Shown here one piece after another: positions 1 to 18,000 of a stretch of DNA of 64,000 nt (position 1 is its first letter; each line of letters begins with the position of its first letter). Where the stretch lies: the NCBI GenBank assembly GCA_947623455.1, contig OX392541.1, positions 4,168,701-4,232,700 of the forward strand, read 5' to 3'. The notes under the pieces are model-generated. The model was not told where the DNA came from. It ran no database searches and saw only the letters and a list, made by a program, of their open reading frames with translations. This stretch comes from Mimachlamys varia. Taxonomy: Eukaryota > Mollusca > Bivalvia > Pectinida > Pectinidae. A program made the position numbers and the translations under genes.

Positions 1-3000
1 AATACATATGTCTAGGGTACGTACACTTATATAAATACATATGTCTAGGGTACGTACACTTATATAAATACATATGTCTAGGGTACGTACACTCATATAA
101 ATACATATGTCTAGGGTACGTACACTCATATAAATACATATGTCTAGGGTAGGTACATTCATATAAATACATATGTCTAGAGTACGTACACTCATATAAA
201 TACATATGTCTAGGGTACGTACACTCATATAAATACATATGTCTAGGGTACGTACACTCATATAAATACATATGTCTAGGGTAGGTACATTCATATAAAT
301 ACATATGTCTAGAGTACGTACACTCATATAAATACATATGTCTAGGGTACGTACACTCATATAAATACATATGTCTAGGGTACGTACACTCATACATTTT
401 TATAAATACATATGTCTAGGGTAGGTACATTCATATAAATACATATGTCTAGGGTACGTACACTCATATAAATACATATGTCTAGGGTACGTACACTCAT
501 ATAAATACATATGTCTAGGGTACGTACACTCATATAAATACATATGTCTAGGGTACGTACACTTATATAAATACATATATCTAGGGTACCTACGCTTATA
601 TAAATACATATGTCCTGGGTACGTACACTCATATAAATACATATGTCCTGGGTACGTACACTCATATAAATACATATGTCTAGGGTACGTACACTTATAT
701 AAATACATATGTCTAGGGTACGTACACTCATATAAATACATATGTCTAGGGTACGTACACTCATATAAATACATATGTCTAGAGTACGTACACTCATATA
801 AATACATATGTCTAGGGTACGTACATTCATATAAATACATATGTCTAGGGTACGTACACTCACATAAATACATATGTCTAGGGTACGTACACTCATATAA
901 ATACATATGTCCTGGGTACGTACACTCATATAAATACATATGTCTAGAGTACGTACACTCATATAAATACATATGTCTAGGGTACGTACACTCATATAAA
1001 TACATATGTCTAGGGTACGTACACTCATATAAATACATATGTCTAGGGTACGTACACTCATATAAATACATATGTCTAGAGTACGTACACTCATATAAAT
1101 ACATATGTCTAGGGTAGGTACACTTATATAAATACATATGTCTAGGGTACGTACACTGATATAAATACATATGTCTAGGGTACGTACACTCATATAAATA
1201 CATATGTCTAGGGTACGTACACTCATATAAATACATATGTCTAGAGTACGTACACTCATATAAATACATATGTCTAGGGTACGTACACTTATATAAATAC
1301 ATATGTCTAGGGTACGTACACTTATATAAATACATATGTCTAGGGTACGTACACCCATATAAATACATATGTCTAGGGTACGTACACTCATATAAATACA
1401 TATATGTAGGGTACGTACACTTATATAAATACATATGTCCTGGGTACGTACACTCATATAAATACATATGTCTAGGGTACGTACACTTATATAAATACAT
1501 ATGTCTAGGGTACGTACACTTATATAAATACAAATGTCTAGGGTACGTACACTCATATAAATACATATGTCCTGGGTACGTACACTTATATAAATACATA
1601 TGTCTAGGGTACGTACACTTATATAAATACATATGTCTAGGGTACGTACACTCATATAAATACATATGTCTAGAGTACGTACACTCATATAAATACATAT
1701 GTCTAGAGTACGTACACTCATATAAATACATATGTCTAGAGTACGTACACTCATATAAATACATATGTCTTGGGTACGTACACTCATATAAATACATATG
1801 TCCTGGGTACGTACACTCATATAAATACATATGTCCTGGGTACGTACACTCATATAAATACATATGTCTAGGGTACGTACACTCATATAAATACATATGT
1901 CTAGGGTACGTACACTTATATAAATACATATGTCTAGGGTACGTACACTTATATAAATACATATGTCTAGGGTACGTAAACTCATATAAATACATATGTC
2001 TAGGGTACGTACACTCATATAAATACATATGTCTAGGGTACGTACACTCATATAATTACATATGTCTAGGGTATCTACACTCATATAAATACATATGTCC
2101 TGGGTACGTACACTCATATAAATACATATGTCTAGGGTATGTACACTTATATAAATACACATGTCTAGGGTACGTACACTCATATAAATACATATGTCTA
2201 GGGTACGTACACTCTTATAAATACATATGTCTAGGGTACGTACACTCATATAAATACATATGTCTAGGGTACGTACACTCATATAAATACATATGTCCTG
2301 GGTACGTACACTTATATAAATACATATGTCTAGGGTACGTACACTCATATAAATACATATGTCTAGGGTACGTACACTTATATAAATACATATGTCTAGG
2401 GTACGTACACTCATATAAATACATATGTCTAGGTTACGTACACTTATATAAATACATATGTCTAGGTTACGTACACTCATATAAATACATATGTCTAGGG
2501 TACGTACACTCATATAAATACATATGTCTAGGGTACGTACACTCATATAAATACATATGTCTAGGGTACGTACACTTATATAAATACATATGTCTAGGGT
2601 ACGTACACTTATATAAATACATATGTCCTGGGTACGTACACTTATATAAATACATATGTCCTAGGTACGTACACTTATATAAATACATATGTCTAGGGTA
2701 CGTACACTGATATAAATACATATGTCTAGGGTACGTACACTCATATAAATACATATGTCTAGGGTACGTACACTCATATAAATACATATGTCTAGGCTAC
2801 GTACACTCATATAAATACATATGTCTAGGGTACGTACACTTATATAAATACATATGTCTAGGGTACGTACACTTATATAAATACATATGTCTAGGGTACG
2901 TACACTTATATAAATACATATATCTAGGGTACGTACACTCATATAAATACATATGTCTAGGGTACGTACACTCATATAAATACATATGTCCTGGGTATGT

Positions 3001-6000
3001 ACACTCATATAAATACATAGGTCTAGGGTACGTACACTCATATAAATACATATGTCTAGGGTACGTACACTCATATAAATACATATGTCTAGGGTACGTA
3101 CACTCATATAAATACATATGTCTAGAGTACGTACACTCATATAAATACATATGTCTAGGGTACGTACACTTATATAAATACATATGTCTAGGGTACGTAC
3201 ACTCATATAAATACATATGTCCTGGGTACGTACACTCATCTAAATACATATGTTTAGGGTACGTACACTTATATAAATACATATGTCTAGAGTACGTACA
3301 CTTATATAAATACATATGTCTAGGGTACGTACACTTATATAAATACATAGGTCTAGGGTACGTACACTCATATAAATACATATGTCTAGGGTATGTACAC
3401 TTATATAAATACATATGTCTAGGGTACGTACACTTATATAAATACATATGTCTAGGGTATGTACACTTATATAAATACATATGTCTAGGGTACGTACACT
3501 CATATAAATACATATGTCTAGGGTACGTACACTCATATAAATACATAGGTCTAGGGTACGTACACTCATATAAATACATATGTCTAGGGTATGTACACTT
3601 ATATAAATACATATGTCTAGGGTACGTACACTCATATAAATACATATGTCTAGGGTATGTACACTTATATAAATACATATGTCTAGGATACGTACACTCA
3701 TATAAATACATATGTCCTGGGTACGTACACTCATATAAATACATATGTCTAGAGTACGTACACTTATATAAATACATATGTCTAGGGTACGTACACTTAT
3801 ATAAATACATATGTCTAGGGTACGTACACTTATATAAATACATATGTCTAAGGTACGTACACTTATATAAATACATATGTCTAGGGTACGTACACTTATA
3901 TAAATATATATGTCTAGAGTACGTACACTTATATAAATACATATGTCTAGGGTACGTACACTCATATAAATACATATGTCTAGGGTACGTACACTTATAT
4001 AAATACATATGTCTAGAGTACGTACACTTATATAAATACATATGTCTAGGGTACGTACACTTATATAAATACATATGTCTAGGTTACGTACACTCTTATA
4101 AATACATATGTCTAGGTTACGTACACTCATATAAATACATATGTCTAGGGTACGTACACTTATATAAATACATATGTCTAGAGTACGTACACTTATATAA
4201 ATACATATGTCTAGGGTACGTACACTCATATAAATACATATGTCTAGGGTACGTACACTCATATAAATACATATGTCTAGGGTACGTACACTTATATAAA
4301 TACATATGTCTAGGGTACGTACACTTATATAAATACATATGTCCTGGGCACGTACACTTATATAAATACATATGTCCTAGGTACGTACACTTATATAAAT
4401 ACATATGTCTAGGGTACGTACACTCATATAAATACATATGTCTAGGGTACGTACACTTATATAAATACATATGTCTAGGGTACGTACACTCATCTAAATA
4501 TATATGTCTAGGGTACGTACACTCATATAAATACATATGTCTAGGGTACGTACACTCATATAAATACATATGTCTAGGGTACGTACACTCATATAAATAC
4601 ATATGTCTAGGGTACGTACATTCATATAAATACATATGTCCTGGGTACGTACACTCAAATAAATACATATGTCTAGGGTACGTACACTCATATAAATACA
4701 TATGTCTAGGGTACGTACACTCATATAAATACATATGTCCTGGGTACGTACACTCATATAAATACATATGTCTAGAGTACGTACACTCATATAAATACAT
4801 ATGTCTAGGGTACGTACACTCATATAAATACATATGTCTAGAGTACGTACACTCATATAAATACATATGTCTAGGGTACGTACACTCATATAAATACATA
4901 TGTCTAGGGTACGTACACTCATATAAATACATATGTCTAGGGTACGTACACTCATATAAATACATATGTCTAGGGTACGTACACTCATATAAATACATAT
5001 GTCTAGGGTACGTACACTCATATAAATACATATGTCCAGGGTACCTACACTCATATAAATACATGTGTCTAGAGTACGTACACTCATATAAATACATATG
5101 TCTAGGGTACGTACACTCATATAAATACATATGTCCTTGGTACGTACACTTATATAAATACATATGTCTAGGGTACGTACACTCATATAAATACATATGT
5201 CTAGGATACGTACACTCATATAAATACATATGTCCTGGGTACGTACACTTATATAAATACATATGTCTAGGGTACGTACACTCATATAAATACATATGTC
5301 TAGGGTACGTACACTCATATAAATACATATGTCCTGGGTACGTACACTCATATAAATACATATGTCTAGGGTACGTACACCCATATAAATACATATGTCT
5401 AGGGTACGTACATTCATATAAATACATATGTCTAGGGTACGTACACTCATATAAATACATATGTCTAGAGTACGTACAGTTATATAAATACATATATCTA
5501 GGATACGTACACTTATATAAATACATATATCTAGGGTACGTACACTTATATAAATACATATGTCTAGGGTACGTACACTCATATAAATACATATGTCCTG
5601 GGTACGTACACTCATATAAATACATATGTCCTTGGTACGTACACTCATATAAAAACATATGTCTAGGGTAGGTACACTCATATAAATACATATGTCCAGG
5701 GTACGTACAATCATATTAATACATCTGTCTAGGGTACGTACACTCATATAAATACATATGTCTAGGGTACGTACACTCATATAAATACATATGTCTAGGG
5801 TACGTACACTCATATAAATATATATGTCTAGGGTACGTACACTCATATAAATACATATGTCTAGGGTACGTACACTCATATAAATACATATGTCTAGGGT
5901 ACGTACACTCATATAAATACATATGTCTAGGGTACGTACACTCATATAAATACATATGTCTAGGGTACGTACACTTATATAAATACATATGTCTAGGGTA

Positions 6001-9000
6001 CGTACACTCATATAAATACATATGTATAGGGTACGTACACTTATATAAATACATATGTCTAGGGTACGTACACTCATATAAATACATATGTCTAGGGTAC
6101 GTACACTCATATAAATACATATGTCTAGGGTACGTACACTCATATAAATACATATGTCTAGGTTACGTACACTTATATAAATACATATGTCTAGGTTACG
6201 TACACTCATATAAATACATATGTCTAGGGTACGTACACTCATATAAATACATATGTCTAGGGTACGTACACTCATATAAATACATATGTCTAGGGTACGT
6301 ACACTTATATAAATACATATGTCTAGGGTACGTACACTTATATAAATACATATGTCCTTGGTACGTACACTTATATAAATACATATGTCCTAGGTACGTA
6401 CACTTATATAAATACATATGTCTAGGGTACGTACACTCATATAAATACATATGTCTAGGGTACGTACACTCATATAAATACATATGTCTAGGGTACGTAC
6501 ACTCATATAAATACATATGTCTAGGGTACGTACACTCATATAAAAACATATGTCTAGGGTAGGTACACTCATATAAATACATATGTCCAGGGTACGTACA
6601 ATCATATTAATACATCTGTCTAGGGTACGTACACTCATATAAATACATATGTCTAGGGTACGTACACTCATATAAATACATATGTCTAGGGTACGTACAC
6701 TCATATAAATATATATGTCTAGGGTACGTACACTCATATAAATACATATGTCTAGGGTACGTACACTCATATAAATACATATGTCTAGGGTACGTACACT
6801 CATATAAATACATATGTCTAGGGTACGTACACTCATATAAATACATATGTCTAGGGTACGTACACTTATATAAATACATATGTCTAGGGTACGTACACTC
6901 ATATAAATACATATGTCTAGGGTACGTACACTTATATAAATACATATGTCTAGGGTACGTACACTCATATAAATACATATGTCTAGGGTACGTACACTCA
7001 TATAAATACATATGTCTAGGGTACGTACACTCATATAAATACATATGTCTAGGTTACGTACACTTATATAAATACATATGTCTAGGTTACGTACACTCAT
7101 ATAAATACATATGTCTAGGGTACGTACACTCATATAAATACATATGTCTAGGGTACGTACACTCATATAAATACATATGTCTAGGGTACGTACACTTATA
7201 TAAATACATATGTCTAGGGTACGTACACTTATATAAATACATATGTCCTTGGTACGTACACTTATATAAATACATATGTCCTAGGTACGTACACTTATAT
7301 AAATACATATGTCTAGGGTACGTACACTCATATAAATACATATGTCTAGGGTACGTACACTCATATAAATACATATGTCTAGGGTACGTACACTCATATA
7401 AATACATATGTCTAGGGTACGTACACGCATATAAATACATATGTCTAGGGTACGTACACTTATATAAATACATATGTCTAGGGTACGTACACTTATATAA
7501 ATACATATGTCTAGGGTACGTACACTTATATAAATACATATGTCTAGGGTACGTACACTCATATAAATACATATGTCTAGGGTACATACACTCATATAAA
7601 TACATATGTCCTGGGTATGTACACTCATATAAATACATAGGTCTAGGGTACGTACACTCATATAAATACATATGTCTAGGGTACGTACACTCATATAAAT
7701 ACATATGTCTAGGGTACGTACACTTATATAAATACATATGTCTAGGATACGTACACTCATATAAATACATATGTCCTGGGTACGTACACTCATATAAATA
7801 CATATGTCTAGAGTACGTACACTTATATAAATACATATGTCTAGGGTACGTACACTTATATAAATACATATGTCTAGGGTACGTACACTTATATAAATAC
7901 ATATGTCTAGGATACGTACACTCATATAAATACATATGTCCTGGGTACGTACACTTATATAAATACATATGTCCTTGGTACGTACACTTATATAAATACA
8001 TATGTCTAGGGTACGTACACTCATATAAATACATATGTCTAGGGTACGTACACTCATATAAATACATATTCTAGGGTACGTACACTTATATAAATACATA
8101 TGTCTAGGGTACGTACACTTATATAAATACATATGTCCTGGGTACGTACACTTATATAAATACATATGTCTAAGGTACGTACACTTATATAAATACATAT
8201 GTCTAGGGTACGTACACTCATATAAATACATATGTCTAGGGTACGTACACTCATATAAATACATATGTCTAGGGTACGTACACTCATATAAATACATATG
8301 TCTAGGGTACGTACACTCATATAAATACATATGTCTAGAGTACGTACACTCATATAAATACATATGTCTAGGGTACGTACACTCATATAAATACATATGT
8401 CCTGGGTACGTACACTCATATAAATACATATGTCTAGGGTACGTACACTCATATAAATACATATGTCCTGGGTACGTACACTCATATAAATACATATGTC
8501 CTTGGTACGTACACTCATATAAAAACATATGTCTAGGGTAGGTACACTCATATAAATACATATGTCCAGGGTACGTACAATCATATTAATACATCTGTCT
8601 AGGGTACGTACACTCATATAAATACATATGTCTAGGGTACGTACACTCATATAAATACATATGTCTAGGGTACGTACACTCATATAAATATATATGTCTA
8701 GGGTACGTACACTCATATAAATACATATGTCTAGGGTACGTACACTCATATAAATACATATGTCTAGGGTACGTACACTCATATAAATACATATGTCTAG
8801 GGTACGTACACTCATATAAATACATATGTCTAGGGTACGTACACTTATATAAATACATATGTCTAGGGTACGTACACTCATATAAATACATATGTATAGG
8901 GTACGTACACTTATATAAATACATATGTCTAGGGTACGTACACTCATATAAATACATATGTCTAGGGTACGTACACTCATATAAATACATATGTCTAGGG

Positions 9001-12000
9001 TACGTACACTCATATAAATACATATGTCTAGGGTACGTACACTTATATAAATACATATGTCTAGGGTACGTACACTCATATAAATACATATGTATAGGGT
9101 ACGTACACTTATATAAATACATATGTCTAGGGTACGTACACTCATATAAATACATATGTCTAGGGTACGTACACTCATATAAATACATATGTCTAGGGTA
9201 CGTACACTCATATAAATACATATGTCTAGGTTACGTACACTTATATAAATACATATGTCTAGGTTACGTACACTCATATAAATACATATGTCTAGGGTAC
9301 GTACACTCATATAAATACATATGTCTAGGGTACGTACACTCATATAAATACATATGTCTAGGGTACGTACACTTATATAAATACATATGTCTAGGGTACG
9401 TACACTTATATAAATACATATGTCCTTGGTACGTACACTTATATAAATACATATGTCCTAGGTACGTACACTTATATAAATACATATGTCTAGGGTACGT
9501 ACACTCATATAAATACATATGTCTAGGGTACGTACACTCATATAAATACATATGTCTAGGGTACGTACACTCATATAAATACATATGTCTAGGGTACGTA
9601 CACTCATATAAAAACATATGTCTAGGGTAGGTACACTCATATAAATACATATGTCCAGGGTACGTACAATCATATTAATACATCTGTCTAGGGTACGTAC
9701 ACTCATATAAATACATATGTCTAGGGTACGTACACTCATATAAATACATATGTCTAGGGTACGTACACTCATATAAATATATATGTCTAGGGTACGTACA
9801 CTCATATAAATACATATGTCTAGGGTACGTACACTCATATAAATACATATGTCTAGGGTACGTACACTCATATAAATACATATGTCTAGGGTACGTACAC
9901 TCATATAAATACATATGTCTAGGGTACGTACACTTATATAAATACATATGTCTAGGGTACGTACACTCATATAAATACATATGTCTAGGGTACGTACACT
10001 TATATAAATACATATGTCTAGGGTACGTACACTCATATAAATACATATGTCTAGGGTACGTACACTCATATAAATACATATGTCTAGGGTACGTACACTC
10101 ATATAAATACATATGTCTAGGTTACGTACACTTATATAAATACATATGTCTAGGTTACGTACACTCATATAAATACATATGTCTAGGGTACGTACACTCA
10201 TATAAATACATATGTCTAGGGTACGTACACTCATATAAATACATATGTCTAGGGTACGTACACTTATATAAATACATATGTCTAGGGTACGTACACTTAT
10301 ATAAATACATATGTCCTTGGTACGTACACTTATATAAATACATATGTCCTAGGTACGTACACTTATATAAATACATATGTCTAGGGTACGTACACTCATA
10401 TAAATACATATGTCTAGGGTACGTACACTCATATAAATACATATGTCTAGGGTACGTACACTCATATAAATACATATGTCTAGGGTACGTACACGCATAT
10501 AAATACATATGTCTAGGGTACGTACACTTATATAAATACATATGTCTAGGGTACGTACACTTATATAAATACATATGTCTAGGGTACGTACACTTATATA
10601 AATACATATGTCTAGGGTACGTACACTCATATAAATACATATGTCTAGGGTACATACACTCATATAAATACATATGTCCTGGGTATGTACACTCATATAA
10701 ATACATAGGTCTAGGGTACGTACACTCATATAAATACATATGTCTAGGGTACGTACACTTATATAAATACATATGTCTAGGGTACGTACACTCATATAAA
10801 TACATATGTCTAGGGTACGTACACTTATATAAATACATATGTCTAGGATACGTACACTCATATAAATACATATGTCCTGGGTACGTACACTCATATAAAT
10901 ACATATGTCTAGAGTACGTACACTTATATAAATACATATGTCTAGGGTACGTACACTTATATAAATACATATGTCTAGGGTACGTACACTTATATAAATA
11001 CATATGTCTAGGATACGTACACTCATATAAATACATATGTCCTGGGTACGTACACTTATATAAATACATATGTCCTTGGTACGTACACTTATATAAATAC
11101 ATATGTCTAGGGTACGTACACTCATATAAATACATATGTCTAGGGTACGTACACTCATATAAATACATATTCTAGGGTACGTACACTTATATAAATACAT
11201 ATGTCTAGGGTACGTACACTTATATAAATACATATGTCCTGGGTACGTACACTTATATAAATACATATGTCTAAGGTACGTACACTTATATAAATACATA
11301 TGTCTAGGGTACGTACACTCATATAAATACATATGTCTAGGGTACGTACACTCATATAAATACATATGTCTAGGGTACGTACACTCATATAAATACATAT
11401 GTCTAGGGTACGTACACTCATATAAATACATATGTCTAGAGTACGTACACTCATATAAATACATATGTCTAGGGTACGTACACTCATATAAATACATATG
11501 TCCTGGGTACGTACACTCATATAAATACATATGTCTAGGGTACGTACACCCATATAAATACATATGTCTAGGGTACGTACACTCATATAAATACATATGT
11601 CTAGGGTACGTACACTCATATAAATACATATGTCTAGAGTACGTACAGTTATATAAATACATATGTCTAGGATACGTACACTTATATAAATACATATGTC
11701 TAGGGTACGTACACTTATATAAATACATATGTCTAGGGTACGTACACTTATATAAATACATATGTCTAGGGTACGTACACTCATATAAATACATATGTCC
11801 TTGGTACGTACACTCATATAAAAACATATGTCTAGGGTAGGTACACTCATATAAATACATATGTCCAGGGTACGTACAATCATATTAATACATATGTCTA
11901 GGGTACGTACACTCATATAAATACATATGTCTAGGGTACGTACACTCATATAAATACATATGTCTAGGGTACGTACACTCATATAAATATATATGTCTAG

Positions 12001-15000
12001 GGTACGTACACTCATATAAATACATATGTCTAGGGTACGTACACTCATATAAATACATATGTCTAGGGTACGTACACTCATATAAATATATATGTCTAGG
12101 GTACGTACACTTATATAAATACATATGTCTAGGGTACGTACACTCATATAAATACATATGTCTAGGGTACGTACACTTATATAAATACATATGTCTAGGG
12201 TACGTACACTCATATAAATACATATGTCTAGGGTACGTACACTTATATAAATACATATGTCTAGGGTACGTACACTCATATAAATACATATGTCCTGGAT
12301 ACGTACACTTATTTAAATACATATGTCTAAGGTACGTACACTTATATAAATACATATATCTAGGGTACGTACACTCATATAAATACATATGTCCTGGGTA
12401 CGTACACTTATATAAATACATATGTCTAGGGTACGTACACTCATATAAATACATATGTCTAGGGTACGTACACTCATATAAATACATATGTCCTGGGTAC
12501 GTACACTCATATAAATACATATGTCTAGGGTACGTACACCCATATAAATACATATGTCTAGGGTACGTACATTCATATAAATACATATGTCTAGGGTACG
12601 TACACTCATATAAATACATATGTCCTGGGTACGTACACTCATATAAATACATATGTCTAGGGTACGTACACCCATATAAATACATATGTCTAGGGTACGT
12701 ACATTCATATAAATACATATGTCTAGGGTACGTACACTCATATAAATACATATGTCTAGGTTACGTACACTTATATAAATACATATGTCTAGGTTACGTA
12801 CACTCATATAAATACATATGTCTAGGGTACGTACACTCATATAAATACATATGTCTAGGGTACGTACACTCATATAAATACATATGTCTAGGGTACGTAC
12901 ACTTATATAAATACATATGTCTAGGGTACGTACACTTATATAAATACATATGTCCTTGGTACGTACACTTATATAAATACATATGTCCTAGGTACGTACA
13001 CTTATATAAATACATATGTCTAGGGTACGTACACTCATATAAATACATATGTCTAGGGTACGTACACTCATATAAATACATATGTCTAGGGTACGTACAC
13101 TCATATAAATACATATGTCTAGGGTACGTACACGCATATAAATACATATGTCTAGGGTACGTACACTTATATAAATACATATGTCTAGGGTACGTACACT
13201 TATATAAATACATATGTCTAGGGTACGTACACTTATATAAATACATATGTCTAGGGTACGTACACTCATATAAATACATATGTCTAGGGTACATACACTC
13301 ATATAAATACATATGTCCTGGGTATGTACACTCATATAAATACATAGGTCTAGGGTACGTACACTCATATAAATACATATGTCTAGGGTACGTACACTTA
13401 TATAAATACATATGTCTAGGGTACGTACACTCATATAAATACATATGTCTAGGGTACGTACACTTATATAAATACATATGTCTAGGATACGTACACTCAT
13501 ATAAATACATATGTCCTGGGTACGTACACTCATATAAATACATATGTCTAGAGTACGTACACTTATATAAATACATATGTCTAGGGTACGTACACTTATA
13601 TAAATACATATGTCTAGGATACGTACACTCATATAAATACATATGTCCTGGGTACGTACACTTATATAAATACATATGTCTAGAGTACGTACACTTATAT
13701 AAATACATATGTCTAGGGTACGTACACTCATATAAATACATATGTCTAGGGTACGTACACTCATATAAATACATATTCTAGGGTACGTACACTTATATAA
13801 ATACATATGTCTAGGGTACGTACACTTATATAAATACATATGTCCTGGGTACGTACACTTATATAAATACATATGTCTAAGGTACGTACACTTATATAAA
13901 TACATATGTCTAGGGTACGTACACTCATATAAATACATATGTCTAGGGTACGTACACTCATATAAATACATATGTCTAGGGTACGTACACTCATATAAAT
14001 ACATATGTCTAGGGTACGTACACTCATATAAATACATATGTCTAGAGTACGTACACTTATATAAATACATATGTCCTGGGTACGTACACTCATATAAATA
14101 CATATGTCCTGGGTACGTACACTCATATAAATACATATGTCTAGGGTACGTACACCCATATAAATACATATGTCTAGGGTACGTACACTCATATAAATAC
14201 ATATGTCTAGGGTACGTACACTCATATAAATACATATGTCTAGAGTACGTACAGTTATATAAATACATATGTCTAGGATACGTACACTTATATAAATACA
14301 TATGTCTAGGGTACGTACACTTATATAAATACATATGTCTAGGGTACGTACACTTATATAAATACATATGTTTAGGGTACGTACACTCATATAAATACAT
14401 ATGTCCTTGGTACGTACACTCATATAAAAACATATGTCTAGGGTAGGTACACTCATATAAATACATATGTCCAGGGTACGTACAATCATATTAATACATA
14501 TGTCTAGGGTACGTACACTCATATAAATACATATGTCTAGGGTACGTACACTCATATAAATACATATGTCTAGGGTACGTACACTCATATAAATATATAT
14601 GTCTAGGGTACGTACACTCATATAAATACATATGTCTAGGGTACGTACACTCATATAAATACATATGTCTAGGGTACGTACACTCATATAAATATATATG
14701 TCTAGGGTACGTACACTTATATAAATACATATGTCTAGGGTACGTACACTCATATAAATACATATGTCTAGGGTACGTACACTTATATAAATACATATGT
14801 CTAGGGTACGTACACTCATATAAATACATATGTCTAGGGTACGTACACTTATATAAATACATATGTCTAGGGTACGTACACTCATATAAATACATATGTC
14901 CTGGATACGTACACTTATTTAAATACATATGTCTAAGGTACGTACACTTATATAAATACATATATCTAGGGTATGTACACTCATATAAATACATATGTCC

Positions 15001-18000
15001 TGGGTACGTACACTTATATAAATACATATGTCTAGGGTACGTACACTCATATAAATACATATGTCTAGGGTACGTACACTCATATAAATACATATGTCCT
15101 GGGTACGTACACTCATATAAATACATATGTCTAGGGTACGTACACCCATATAAATACATATGTCTAGGGTACGTACATTCATATAAATACATATGTCTAG
15201 GGTACGTACACTCATATAAATACATATGTCCTGGGTACGTACACTCATATAAATACATATGTCTAGGGTACGTACACCCATATAAATACATATGTCTAGG
15301 GTACGTACATTCATATAAATACATATGTCTAGGGTACGTACACTCATATAAATACATATGTCTAGGGTACGTACACCCATATAAATACATATGTCTAGGG
15401 TACGTACATTCATATAAATACATATGTCTAGGGTACGTACACTCATATAAATACATATGTCTAGAGTACGTACAGTTATATAAATACATATATCTAGGAT
15501 ACGTACACTTATATAAATACATATATCTAGGGTACGTACACTTATATAAATACATATGTCTAGGGTACGTACACTCATATAAATACATATGTCCTGGCTA
15601 CGTACACTCATATAAATACATATGTCCTTGGTACGTACACTCATATAAAAACATATGTCTAGGGTAGGTACACTCATATAAATACATATGTCCAGGGTAC
15701 GTACAATCATATTAATACATCTGTCTAGGGTACGTACACTCATATAAATACATATGTCTAGGGTACGTACACTCATATAAATACATATGTCTAGGGTACG
15801 TACACTCATATAAATACATATGTCTAGGGTACGTACACTAATATAAATACATATGTCTAGGGTACGTACACTTATATAAATACATATGTCTAGGGTACGT
15901 ACACTCATATAAATACATATGTCTAGGGTACGTACACTTATATAAATACATATGTCTAGGGTACGTACACTCATATAAATACATATGTCTAGGGTACGTA
16001 CACTCATATAAATACATATGTCTAGGGTACGTACACTCATATAAATACATATGTCTAGGTTACGTACACTTATATAAATACATATGTCTAGGTTACGTAC
16101 ACTCATATAAATACATATGTCTAGGGTACGTACACTCATATAAATACATATGTCTAGGGTACGTACACTCATATAAATACATATGTCTAGGGTACGTACA
16201 CTTATATAAATACATATGTCTAGGGTACGTACACTTATATAAATACATATGTCCTGGGTACGTACACTTATATAAATACATATGTCCTAGGTACGTACAC
16301 TTATATAAATACATATGTCTAGGGTACGTACACTCATATAAATACATATGTCTAGGGTACGTACACTCATATAAATACATATGTCTAGGGTACGTACACT
16401 CATATAAATACATATGTCTAGGGTACGTACACGCATATAAATACATATGTCTAGGGTACGTACACTTATATAAATACATATGTCTAGGGTACGTACACTT
16501 ATATAAATACATATGTCTAGGGTACGTACACTTATACAAATACATATGTCTAGGGTACGTACACTCATATAAATACATATGTCTAGGGTACATACACTCA
16601 TATAAATACATATGTCCTGGGTATGTACACTCATATAAATACATAGGTCTAGGGTACGTACACTCATATAAATACATATGTCTAGGGTACGTACACTTAT
16701 ATAAATACATATGTCTAGGGTACGTACACTCATATAAATACATATGTCTAGGGTACGTACACTTATATAAATACATATGTCTAGGATACGTACACTCATA
16801 TAAATACATATGTCCTGGGTACGTACACTCATATAAATACATATGTCTAGAGTACGTACACTTATATAAATACATATGTCTAGGGTACGTACACTTATAT
16901 AAATACATATGTCTAGGGTACGTACACTTATATAAATACATATGTCTAGGATACGTACACTCATATAAATACATATGTCCTGGGTACGTACACTCATATA
17001 AATACATATGTCTAGGGTACGTACACTTATATAAATACATATGTCTAAGGTACGTACACTTATATAAATACATATGTCTAGGTTACGTACACTCATATAA
17101 ATACATATGTCTAGGTTACGTACACTCATATAAATACATATGTCTAGGGTACGTACACTTATATAAATACATATGTCTAGGGTACGTACACTCATATAAA
17201 TACATATGTCTAGGGTACGTACACTCATATAAATACATATGTCTAGGGTACGTACACTTATATAAATACATATGTCTAGGGTACGTACACTTATATAAAT
17301 ACATATGTCCTGGGTACGTACACTTATATAAATACATATGTCTAAGGTACGTACACTCATATAAATACATATGTCTAGGGTACGTACACTCATATAAATA
17401 CATATGTCTAGGGTACATACACTCATATAAATACATATGTCCTGGGTATGTACACTCATATAAATACATAGGTCTAGGGTACGTACACTCATATAAATAC
17501 ATATGTCTAGGGTACGTACACTCATATAAATACATATGTCTAGGTTACGTACACTTATATAAATACATATGTCTAGGTTACGTACACTCATATAAATACA
17601 TATGTCTAGGGTACGTACACTCATATAAATACATATGTCTAGGGTACGTACACTCATATAAATACATATGTCTAGGGTACGTACACTTATATAAATACAT
17701 ATGTCTAGGGTACGTACACTTATATAAATACATATGTCCTGGGTACGTACACTTATATAAATACATATGTCCTAGGTACGTACACTTATATAAATACATA
17801 TGTCTAGGGTACGTACACTCATATAAATACATATGTCTAGGGTACGTACACTCATATAAATACATATGTCTAGGGTACGTACACTCATATAAATACATAT
17901 GTCTAGGGTACGTACACTTATATAAATACATATATCTAGGGTACGTACACTTATATAAATACATATGTCCTGGGTACGTACACTTATATAAATACATATG

